Both the position numbers and the translations under genes were made by a program. A model generated the notes under the pieces. That model searched no databases. It was not told the DNA's origin and was given only the letters and a program-made list of their open reading frames with translations. From Prevotellaceae bacterium UBA711 (lineage in GTDB: Bacteria; Bacteroidota; Bacteroidia; Bacteroidales; Bacteroidaceae), in contig DBLZ01000080.1 of assembly GCA_002297545.1 (NCBI GenBank), forward strand, positions 1 to 30,549: a DNA stretch of 30,549 nucleotides, read 5' to 3'. Numbering within the stretch: the first letter of the stretch is position 1; every line of letters begins with the position of its first letter. Positions 15,984 to 22,528 of this stretch are shown here, piece by piece.

Positions 15984-16432
15984 AGAACGAAGCACGTATA
16001 GACAAATGGCTGTGGGCGGCACGCATCTTCAAGACGCGCACCATAGCTGCAGCGGCCTGCAAGAAAGGGCAGGTGAGCATGAAGGGGGCGCAACTGAAAC
16101 CGTCGCGGGTGATACACGAGGGCGACATCATAGATGTGCGCAAACCTCCCGTCACATATAGTTTCCGCGTTCTGCAGCCTATAGAGAAGCGTGTGGGAGC
16201 CAAACTCATACCCGAGGTACTGGAGAATGTCACCGCCCCGGATCAGTACGAACTCTTGGAGATGTCCAAGATCTCGGGCTTCATAGGTCGTGCCAAAGGC
16301 TTGGGACGACCCACCAAGAAGGACCGTCGCGATTTGGACTCCTTCACTGGAGACGTGCCGGAGTTCTTCGGCGACTTTGACTTTGATTTCGACACCGATG
16401 ATGACGATGCTGATGACGATGGCGAGGAGTGA
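15980..16432 (+). CDS. hslR: S4-domain RNA-binding protein, Hsp15 family
   Basis: 150 residues starting MKNEARIDKWLWAARIFKTR, the S4 signature of Hsp15 (residues 3-66), with KKGQVSMKGAQLKPSRVIHEGD continuing the fold. Hsp15 binds stalled free 50S subunits that carry peptidyl-tRNA and helps recycle them, which suits its coupling to pth (ATGA overlap). The middle has LGRPTKKDRRDL, typical of the family. The last 20 residues are almost wholly acidic, with alternating D and F followed by a run of Asp and Glu; E. coli Hsp15 ends in a basic tail instead. The start is fixed by the overlap. Confidence 0.92.
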   Translation: MKNEARIDKWLWAARIFKTRTIAAAACKKGQVSMKGAQLKPSRVIHEGDIIDVRKPPVTYSFRVLQPIEKRVGAKLIPEVLENVTAPDQYELLEMSKISGFIGRAKGLGRPTKKDRRDLDSFTGDVPEFFGDFDFDFDTDDDDADDDGEE

Positions 16433-16664
16433 CATATAACCGCCTTTTCATCTCATGAGACGGGACAAGTATCGGCGCGGATGGTTGCGAACCGGTTGAT
16501 GGCATCGTTCCAGTGTCATCATATCCAAATGGGCGGAGGGCATGTGGCACGCTTCCTTGACCTTCTGTAAAGAGAGATTTTCTCACTCGCCTGGCCCGCA
16601 CGCTGACGGTTCAGGCCCAGTCACGGCAAAAGATTGCCGTATCATCAATAATCAATATAAAAAC
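16433..16664 (+). other. Gap and leader before the family 89 hydrolase
   Basis: No gene and no TAnnTTTG box is seen. It contains a 10-bp palindrome TCTCATGAGA (16451-16460), an 8-bp palindrome AACCGGTT (16490-16497), and a 7-bp hairpin ACGGCAA-AAGA-TTGCCGT (16623-16640) lying 24 bp before the hydrolase ATG. The hairpin could mask or space the ribosome entry site; this is a guess. Confidence 0.4.
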
Positions 16665-18815
16665 ATGAGAATAATTTGTACCATCATGCTTTTTTGCACG
16701 CAGGCGTTGCTGCTGTCGGCATCGCCCGTTACCGGCTTGCTGGAGCGTATCGACAAAGGGGCATCGAAGAAGTTTATCATTGAAAAGCAAGCAGGACCGG
16801 AGGATTACTTCGAGTTGGACCAAAGGGACGGAAAAGTCGTGGTGCGTGGCAATAGCTATGTGTCCATCGCCTGTGGCATCAATTGGTATCTTAAATACCA
16901 TGCCAACATCCACTTGTCCTGGAACGGCATGCAGGCAAAACTGCCTGATACGTTGCCGGCTGTCCCGCATCGTGAACGGCACACGACGGATCTTGACTGC
17001 CGTTATTATTTGAATTACTGTACCTTTTCATATACGATGGCGTTCTGGGATTGGGAACGCTGGGAACGTGAAATAGACTGGATGGCCCTTCATGGCATAA
17101 ATATGCCGTTGTCGCTGGTGGGAGCCGATGTCGTATGGTACAACGTGCTTAAGAAATTGGGCTACGACACAGGAGAAATCAATAACTTTGTTGCCGGACC
17201 GGCTTTCCAGGCATGGTGGCTGATGAACAATCTGGAAGGGTGGGGAGGTCCCAACTCTGATAACTGGTACAGGCAGCAGGAGATACTGCAAAAGAAGATT
17301 GTAAGACGTATGCGTGAATACGGCATCGAACCAGTTTTGCCAGGCTATTCTGGCATGCTGCCAAGCAATGCCAGGGAGAAGATAGGCATGGATGTCCAGG
17401 ATCCGGTTTTTTGGGGTTCCTACAGGCGTCCAGCCTTCCTTCAGCCTACAGATGCGCGTTTCGGGGAGATTGCGGCCTTGTATTATAAGGAATTGAACCG
17501 CCTGTTCGGGAAAGCCAACTACTATGCTATGGACCCCTTCCACGAGGGTGGCAGTACGGACGGCGTAGACCTTGATGCAGCCGGCAAGGCAATAATGGAT
17601 GCCATGAAGAGGAACAATCCGCGTGCCGTGTGGGTCATCCAGGCATGGCAGGCCAATCCGCGCCACGATATGATCAGGAACCTGCCGCGCAAGGACCTTC
17701 TGGTATTGGATTTGTACTCTGAGAGCCGTCCGCAATGGGGCGACATGGAATCCAGTTGGAAACGTGCGAACGGATATGACGGACATGACTGGATATATTG
17801 CATGCTGCTGAACTTTGGCGGCAATGTGGGGCTGCATGGCAAGATGCAGCATGTCATCGACGAGTTCTACAAAGCCCGCAATAGTCCATTCAATGCGACA
17901 CTTCGTGGCGTTGGGCTGACTATGGAAGGCATTGAGAACAATCCTGTCATGTATGAACTCCTTTGCGAACTTCCATGGCACGACGCTCCTGTGGACAGGG
18001 ACAGTTGGTTGAAGCGATATACCGTGGCGCGTTATGGAAAGGCTGACGATGCCGTACAGAAGGCATGGACGCTGTTGAGCAACTCCATCTACAATTGTCC
18101 TCCGCTTTCCACTCAGGAGGGTACGCACGAATCCATCTTCTGTGCACGTCCGTCGACCAATGCCTTCCAGGTTTCGTCCTATGTAGGGATGTCCAACTAT
18201 TACAATCCGCAGGATGTCATAGATGCGGCCGGGCTTTTCCTTTCGGCTGCCGACAGATTTCTCGGCAATAACAACTATGCATACGACCTTGTAGACATCG
18301 TCCGTCAGGCAGTTGCCGAAAAGGGTCGCATGGTACATGCCGTCATGAGAGAAGCCATACAGGCACGCGAACCGGAACTCTTTGATGCTGCCTCCAGGCG
18401 TTTCCTCACGCTCATCATGTTGCAGGATGAGCTGCTTGCTACCCGTTCCGAGTTCAAGGTGGGAAGATGGATTGAAATGGCGCGTAACTTGGGTGTCATC
18501 CCACAGGAGAAAGACCATTACGAGTGGAATGCGCGTACCTTGATTACCACATGGGGCGACCGTGCCGCATCCGAAGGTCTTCACGACTATGCCCATAGGG
18601 AATGGAGCGGCATACTCCGCGATTTCTATTGTAATCGCTGGAAGATATGGATAGACCAGACCGCAAGGGAATTGCGTGGGGCCAAGCATCAGGACATCGA
18701 CTGGTATGCTGTGGAGGAAGTGTGGGCAAAGCAGACTGCCCCTTACCAAGCCGCACCGGAAGGTGACTGCATCGAAACTGCACGCCGTGTTTACAGACGA
18801 GCCGTAGGGGAATAG
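16665..18815 (+). CDS. Secreted alpha-N-acetylglucosaminidase, glycoside hydrolase family 89
   Basis: 716 residues from the ATG at 16665. Residues 1-20 form a signal peptide (MRIICTIMLFCTQALLLSAS); the in-frame extension upstream is not signal-like, so this start is preferred. N-terminal domain (about 22-100), then the catalytic barrel starting YYLNYCTFSYTMAFWDWERW, then a helical C-terminal domain (about 440-710). The predicted catalytic acid is E294 (DPFHEGG) and the nucleophile E421 (GLTMEGIENNP), aligning by motif with E316 and E446 of human NAGLU. The enzyme removes terminal alpha-linked GlcNAc, as found on heparan sulfate and gastric mucin O-glycans. No Sus genes are adjacent. It follows hslR by 232 bp and converges on the Lrp gene. 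Confidence 0.94.
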   Translation: MRIICTIMLFCTQALLLSASPVTGLLERIDKGASKKFIIEKQAGPEDYFELDQRDGKVVVRGNSYVSIACGINWYLKYHANIHLSWNGMQAKLPDTLPAVPHRERHTTDLDCRYYLNYCTFSYTMAFWDWERWEREIDWMALHGINMPLSLVGADVVWYNVLKKLGYDTGEINNFVAGPAFQAWWLMNNLEGWGGPNSDNWYRQQEILQKKIVRRMREYGIEPVLPGYSGMLPSNAREKIGMDVQDPVFWGSYRRPAFLQPTDARFGEIAALYYKELNRLFGKANYYAMDPFHEGGSTDGVDLDAAGKAIMDAMKRNNPRAVWVIQAWQANPRHDMIRNLPRKDLLVLDLYSESRPQWGDMESSWKRANGYDGHDWIYCMLLNFGGNVGLHGKMQHVIDEFYKARNSPFNATLRGVGLTMEGIENNPVMYELLCELPWHDAPVDRDSWLKRYTVARYGKADDAVQKAWTLLSNSIYNCPPLSTQEGTHESIFCARPSTNAFQVSSYVGMSNYYNPQDVIDAAGLFLSAADRFLGNNNYAYDLVDIVRQAVAEKGRMVHAVMREAIQAREPELFDAASRRFLTLIMLQDELLATRSEFKVGRWIEMARNLGVIPQEKDHYEWNARTLITTWGDRAASEGLHDYAHREWSGILRDFYCNRWKIWIDQTARELRGAKHQDIDWYAVEEVWAKQTAPYQAAPEGDCIETARRVYRRAVGE

Positions 18816-18827
18816 CCATACATAGGA

Positions 18828-19304
18828 TTATCCGATTACTCCGACTCCATACTCGTGCTTGATTTCTTCCATTACGAATGTACTCTCTATCGAAGCCACG
18901 CTCTCAATCTTGCCGAGTACGTCCATCAGGAAGCGCTGATATTGTTTCATGTCGAATGAGTGAAGTTTGAGCATGTAGTCGAAGTGACCGGATATGTTGT
19001 AGCACTCCGTTACCTCCGGCATGGCCTTGATGCGGGTGGTGAAATCGTTGGCAGTTTCGGTGTTCAGCCTGTTCAGCTTCACGCTGCAGAAGACCACGAA
19101 TCCGCGGTTGAGCTTGTCCGCATCGAGCACGGCAATGTATTTCCTTATATATCCCTCGCGCTCGAGACGCTTCCAGCGCTCAAAGACGGGCGTGGGTGAC
19201 AGGTGTACCTTTGCGGCAAGTTCTTTGTTGGTCATTCGTGCATTGTGTTGCAGCGCATCAAGGATGAGCAGGTCCGTACGGTCGAGGCGTTCTGTTTCAT
19301 TCAT
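18828..19304 (-). CDS. Lrp/AsnC family transcriptional regulator
   Basis: 158 residues from the ATG at 19304 (MNETERLDRTDLLILDALQ). The N-terminal winged helix-turn-helix spans about 5-65 (MTNKELAAKVHLSPTPVFER). The C-terminal RAM ligand-binding domain (about 70-150) contains VTECYNISGHFDYMLKLHSFD, with the glycine-containing turn that binds amino acids in this family. An upstream in-frame ATG at 19349 lies within the predicted -7 box, so it is rejected. It is divergent from the sulfur-assimilation pair with 224 bp between the coding starts; Lrp regulators often control themselves and a divergent neighbour, so control of the sulfhydrylase gene is a reasonable inference. The effector is unknown. 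Confidence 0.93.
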   Translation of the reverse strand: MNETERLDRTDLLILDALQHNARMTNKELAAKVHLSPTPVFERWKRLEREGYIRKYIAVLDADKLNRGFVVFCSVKLNRLNTETANDFTTRIKAMPEVTECYNISGHFDYMLKLHSFDMKQYQRFLMDVLGKIESVASIESTFVMEEIKHEYGVGVIG

Positions 19305-19346
19305 GTTTAGTGAGGCTTTTCGGAATAATGTTGCTATTGGGCGTTG

Positions 19347-19354
19347 CAAATATA
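19347..19354 (-). promoter_or_regulatory. -7 box for the Lrp-family gene
   Basis: On the minus strand it reads TATATTTG, matching TAnnTTTG. No convincing -33 element is seen. The leader to the ATG at 19304 would be about 35 nt. It is 27 bp from the -33 element of the divergent sulfhydrylase promoter, so one bound regulator could affect both. Confidence 0.6.
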
Positions 19355-19381
19355 GTCATATTTTCCGAATATGGCGAATAG

Positions 19382-19413
19382 CTTGGAACGTTTCTCATAT
19401 ACCACTACCTTTG
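19382..19413 (+). promoter_or_regulatory. Promoter of the sulfhydrylase-cysteine synthase pair
   Basis: The -7 box TACCTTTG (19406-19413) is perfect, and CTTG (19382-19385) sits 20 bp upstream, the same pairing seen at the nusB promoter. Transcription should start near 19420, only a few bases before the ATG of the upstream reading frame at 19425 and about 110 nt before the sulfhydrylase gene. Confidence 0.75.
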
Positions 19414-19424
19414 CGTCCGAAACT

Positions 19425-19532
19425 ATGAGTGTCGCCATTGTTTCCTGTACACCAGAATGGTTGTGCCTGTTGTGTCCGGGTAGTGCCATGGCGGGAAAGC
19501 ACGGAATGAATAACCAACATAAAAGCAAATGA
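19425..19532 (+). CDS. Putative 35-residue leader peptide (upstream ORF)
   Basis: A short open frame starts with ATG about 5 nt after the predicted transcription start, so it would be translated almost leaderless. It ends with a TGA that overlaps the sulfhydrylase ATG as ATGA. The peptide begins MSVAIVSCTPEWLCLLCPGS, with cysteines at 8, 14 and 17, and ends with a basic, Asn/Lys-rich stretch. No homolog is known to me. Because the downstream genes make homocysteine and cysteine, a cysteine-sensing leader peptide is an attractive idea, but the Cys codons are not consecutive and the frame could be open by chance. Confidence 0.35.
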   Translation: MSVAIVSCTPEWLCLLCPGSAMAGKHGMNNQHKSK

Positions 19533-20833
19533 CTATGGAAAAGGAATTACGAGGCAGATTGCATTTCGAGACGCTTCAATTGCATGTCGGACAAGAGAGT
19601 CCGGATTCTGCAACGGACGCAAGGGCAGTGCCCATTTACCAGACGACATCATACGTGTTCCGCAATTCGCAGCATGCCGCCGACCGTTTTGGCCTGCGCG
19701 ATGCCGGGAATATCTATGGCCGCCTCACCAACTCCACCCAAGCGGTACTCGAGGAACGTGTGGCGGCCCTGGAAAAGGGTGTGGCCGGACTGGCAGTTGC
19801 CAGTGGGGCCGCGGCCATAACCTATGCGCTGCAAAACGTGGCGCAGGCTGGCGACCATATTATAGCGGCCAACAATCTCTATGGCGGCACGTACAATCTC
19901 ATAGCGCACACGCTCAGCACACAGGGGGTGGACCATACGATAGTAGATCCTTCGGACTTCGATGCCCTGGATGCTGCGTTCAGGGACAACACGAAAGCCG
20001 TCATAGTGGAGACATTCGGCAATCCGAATGCCAATGTCACTGACATTGACCGTATTGCGGAAATTGCCCATGCACATAATACCATCGTGATTGTGGACAA
20101 TACTTTCGGCACGCCGTTCCTTATACGTCCCATCGAGCATGGTGCCGATGTAGTGGTTCATTCGGCCACAAAGTTCATTGGTGGCCACGGTTCCAGCCTT
20201 GGCGGCATAATTGTGGATGCAGGACGCTTTGACTGGAAAGCCAATGCCGACAAGTATCCCACACTGGCCAAGCCGGACCCGAGCTACCATGGTGCCGTGT
20301 TTGCCGATGTGGCCGGACAGGCCGCATTTGCCACCCGCATACGTGCCGTCATTCTGCGCGATACTGGGGCTGCCATTTCGCCTTTCAACGCATGGATACT
20401 GCTTCAGGGGTTGGAAACGCTAAGCCTGCGTGTCGAGCGCCATGCCTACAACACCAAACGTGTAGTCGACTTCCTTGCCGCACATCCCAAGGTGGCACGT
20501 GTCAACCATCCGCAACTGCCGTCGCATCCCGACCATGCGCTCTATGACAGACTGTTCCCCAATGGCGGAGGCTCCATATTCACGTTCGACATACGTGGCG
20601 GTGAGAAGGAGGCATGGGCATTCATAGACAGCCTTCAGATATTTTCGTTGCTGGCCAATGTGGCCGATGTCAAGAGTCTTGTCATACATCCGGCTACCAC
20701 CACACACTCGCAGCTCTCGCCCGAGGAGTTGGAGCAGCAACATATCCATCCTTCCACCATACGGTTGAGTATCGGGACGGAACACGTGGATGACATCATC
20801 TGGGACTTGGCAAACGCACTTAAAAACATTTGA
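19529..20833 (+). CDS. metY: O-acetylhomoserine sulfhydrylase (Cys/Met metabolism PLP enzyme)
   Basis: 434 residues, the usual length for MetY rather than the about 380-400 of MetB/MetC. It uses sulfide and O-acetylhomoserine to make homocysteine. The PLP lysine is K215 in HSATKFIGGHG, and D190 in IVDNTFGTPF contacts the pyridine nitrogen. MetY-type features include the N-terminal FETLQLHVGQ and the insertion DWKANADKYPTLAKPDPSYHG after the lysine region. The ATG at 19529 overlaps the end of the upstream frame; a second ATG two codons later is possible. cysK begins 19 bp downstream, so the two form an operon, divergent from an Lrp-type regulator. Confidence 0.93.
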   Translation: MTMEKELRGRLHFETLQLHVGQESPDSATDARAVPIYQTTSYVFRNSQHAADRFGLRDAGNIYGRLTNSTQAVLEERVAALEKGVAGLAVASGAAAITYALQNVAQAGDHIIAANNLYGGTYNLIAHTLSTQGVDHTIVDPSDFDALDAAFRDNTKAVIVETFGNPNANVTDIDRIAEIAHAHNTIVIVDNTFGTPFLIRPIEHGADVVVHSATKFIGGHGSSLGGIIVDAGRFDWKANADKYPTLAKPDPSYHGAVFADVAGQAAFATRIRAVILRDTGAAISPFNAWILLQGLETLSLRVERHAYNTKRVVDFLAAHPKVARVNHPQLPSHPDHALYDRLFPNGGGSIFTFDIRGGEKEAWAFIDSLQIFSLLANVADVKSLVIHPATTTHSQLSPEELEQQHIHPSTIRLSIGTEHVDDIIWDLANALKNI

Positions 20834-20840
20834 ATATAAA

Positions 20841-20846
20841 AGGAGG
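20841..20846 (+). promoter_or_regulatory. Strong Shine-Dalgarno sequence before cysK
   Basis: AGGAGG lies 6 bases before the cysK ATG at 20853, complementary to the classical anti-SD. Genes in Bacteroidetes, including the others here, usually lack such a site. It confirms 20853 rather than the upstream ATG at 20790 as the start. Confidence 0.75.
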
Positions 20847-20852
20847 ATTGTT

Positions 20853-21800
20853 ATGACAAAGATTGCAAGACGACTGACAGAACTTATCGGCAATACGCCA
20901 CTGCTTGAACTGGACAAGTTCTCTAAATCACAGGGTATAGAGGTTCCGATTATCGCCAAGGTGGAATTTTTTAATCCGGGCGGTAGTGTCAAGGACCGTG
21001 TGTCCCTGGCCATGATTGAAGATGCCGAAAGGAAAGGACTGCTGAAGCCGGGGGCGACTATCATAGAACCTACAAGCGGCAATACCGGCGTGGGCTTGGC
21101 TCTCGTAAGCGCAGTAAAAGGATACAGACTTGTGTTGACCATGCCAGAGACTATGAGTGTGGAAAGACGCAATCTTGTCAGAGCTTACGGAGCCGAGGTG
21201 ATATTGACGAGCGGTGCGGCAGGAATGGCCGGAGCCATCAAGGCGGCCGAGGAACTCCGGGATGCCACCCCCGGGGCTGTTATCCTGCAACAGTTTGAGA
21301 ACCCTGCTAATCCGCAGAGGCACTACGACACTACGGGCGTGGAGATATGGGAACAGACTGGCGGCAACATCGACATCTTTGTTGCCGGTGTGGGCACGGG
21401 CGGTACCGTGAGCGGTATAGGCAAGCGTCTGAAGGAGAAGAATCCTAACGTGAAGATTGTTGCCGTGGAACCGAAGGCATCGCCTGTATTGAACGGTGGA
21501 CAAAGTGGTCCCCACAAGATACAGGGCATAGGTGCGGGCTTTGTGCCAAAGAACTACGACAGCGATGTTGTCGACGAGGTGTTTGACGTGGAGAACGATG
21601 ATGCCATCCTCACCGGTCGCCTGCTTGCACGTGAGGAAGGCTTGCTTGTAGGCATATCGTCAGGTGCGGCCGCATTTGCTGCGATCGAGATAGCCAAACG
21701 CCCGGAAAACAAGGGCAAGAAGATTGTTGTCCTGCTTCCGGATACAGGAGAAAGATATCTGTCGACAGTGCTCTACGCATTTGACGAGTATCCCCTCTAA
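20853..21800 (+). CDS. cysK: Cysteine synthase A (O-acetylserine sulfhydrylase)
   Basis: 315 residues. Fold-type II PLP enzyme that makes cysteine from O-acetylserine and sulfide. The PLP lysine is K47 in NPGGSVKDR; TSGNTG at 74-79 is the substrate-binding loop; GTGGTVSGIG is the phosphate-binding loop; and GISSGAAA near the C-terminus holds the serine that contacts the pyridine ring. The protein starts MTKIARRLTELIGNTPLLEL, as the family does. It is the second gene after metY; the pair draws on the same sulfide pool to feed both homocysteine and cysteine. An inverted repeat 62 bp downstream probably ends the transcript. Confidence 0.96.
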   Translation: MTKIARRLTELIGNTPLLELDKFSKSQGIEVPIIAKVEFFNPGGSVKDRVSLAMIEDAERKGLLKPGATIIEPTSGNTGVGLALVSAVKGYRLVLTMPETMSVERRNLVRAYGAEVILTSGAAGMAGAIKAAEELRDATPGAVILQQFENPANPQRHYDTTGVEIWEQTGGNIDIFVAGVGTGGTVSGIGKRLKEKNPNVKIVAVEPKASPVLNGGQSGPHKIQGIGAGFVPKNYDSDVVDEVFDVENDDAILTGRLLAREEGLLVGISSGAAAFAAIEIAKRPENKGKKIVVLLPDTGERYLSTVLYAFDEYPL

Positions 21801-21862
21801 GTGGTGTTATCCGCAGAAAGGCATGGCATGTGAATGTCGAGCCAGTTACTTCGTTTTATTTA

Positions 21863-21928
21863 TCCACAGATTTCCACCGATTGTTTTTGAGTTATGCTTG
21901 CTCCAATAAAGGCGTGGAAGTCTGTGGA
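21863..21928. terminator. Inverted repeat between convergent cysK and DUF486 genes
   Basis: TCCACAGATTTCCAC (21863-21877) pairs with GTGGAAGTCTGTGGA (21914-21928), 14 of 15 positions with the odd one able to form G-U, around a 36-nt loop. It sits between convergent genes and may serve both directions. The left arm overlaps TTATCCACA, a perfect DnaA-box sequence (21860-21868). The loop is long and T-runs are modest, so termination is unproven. Confidence 0.45.
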
Positions 21929-22001
21929 CTTTCTTTCGTGGCGTGACGTTACTTGTTGCACACCAGGTGTTTGTGATTTCTGATTGTCTGTATTCCTGCC
22001 C

Positions 22002-22373
22002 TTATTTGAGGAAGACAAAGAACACCGCCAGTATCATGCACACGAAGGCGGCCAAATGGTTCCATTGCAGTGTCTCGCCTCGGAAGCATGTGATGGTGTA
22101 GATGGTGAATACCGTCAGGGTGATGACCTCCTGTATGATTTTCAACTGGAACAGGGAGTACGGGCCACCGTTGCCGCGGAAACCGTAGTGGTTGGCCGGA
22201 ATCATGAAGCAGTATTCCAGGAAGGCCAGTCCCCATGATATCAGTATGATGATGTAGAGCGGGGTGTTGCCGTGGAGCACGTGCATGTCCTGTAACTTGA
22301 GATGTCCATACCAAGCCAGGGTCATGAAGATATTGGAAGTGATGAGCAACGCGATGGGAAGGATGTAGTTCAT
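22002..22373 (-). CDS. DUF486 family small membrane protein (DMT-like)
   Basis: 123 residues with four predicted membrane segments. The DUF486 signature is clear: SNIFMTLAWYGHLKL at the start, then SWGLAFLEYCFMIPANHYGF, and QLKIIQEVITLTVF. The family resembles half-size drug/metabolite transporters; no substrate is established. I start it at the ATG at 22373, just before the first helix as in relatives; ATGs at 22394 and 22436 are alternatives, the latter excluded because it lies in the -7 box. It is monocistronic, flanked by a promoter with a palindrome on one side and an inverted repeat on the other. Confidence 0.88.
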   Translation of the reverse strand: MNYILPIALLITSNIFMTLAWYGHLKLQDMHVLHGNTPLYIIILISWGLAFLEYCFMIPANHYGFRGNGGPYSLFQLKIIQEVITLTVFTIYTITCFRGETLQWNHLAAFVCMILAVFFVFLK

Positions 22374-22399
22374 GTGAGCATGGTTGTGTTTCATTTTTA

Positions 22400-22413
22400 T
22401 GCGAGTACTCGCA
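22400..22413. promoter_or_regulatory. Candidate operator for the DUF486 gene
   Basis: TGCGAGTACTCGCA is a perfect 14-bp palindrome in the predicted 5' leader, about 15-25 nt after the start of transcription. A matching half-site TGCGAGTA recurs at 22462-22469, upstream of the -7 box. The arrangement suits a dimeric repressor; no regulator gene is adjacent. Confidence 0.4.
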
Positions 22414-22433
22414 ATTTCCTGAAGTGGGCGGTG

Positions 22434-22441
22434 CAAAATTA
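22434..22441 (-). promoter_or_regulatory. -7 box for the DUF486 gene
   Basis: On the minus strand it reads TAATTTTG, matching TAnnTTTG. A -33 element is not clear. Transcription would begin near 22427. Confidence 0.55.
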
Positions 22442-22528
22442 CGCATTTTGTCTCAGATTACTGCGAGTATTGTCGAAAATCTGAAACTGGAGGAGTGTGT
22501 TCCCTGGCGTAACGGCACGTGGCTTGGG

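Noticed and set aside
17028..18749. 573-codon minus-strand frame opposite the family 89 hydrolase
   Set aside because: The plus strand has the signal peptide, both catalytic glutamates and full family length; the antisense product resembles nothing known to me.
19424..19528. SAM- or cobalamin-type riboswitch in the metY leader
   Set aside because: I could not fit a known SAM or cobalamin aptamer core to this roughly 105-nt leader; a covariance-model search would settle it.
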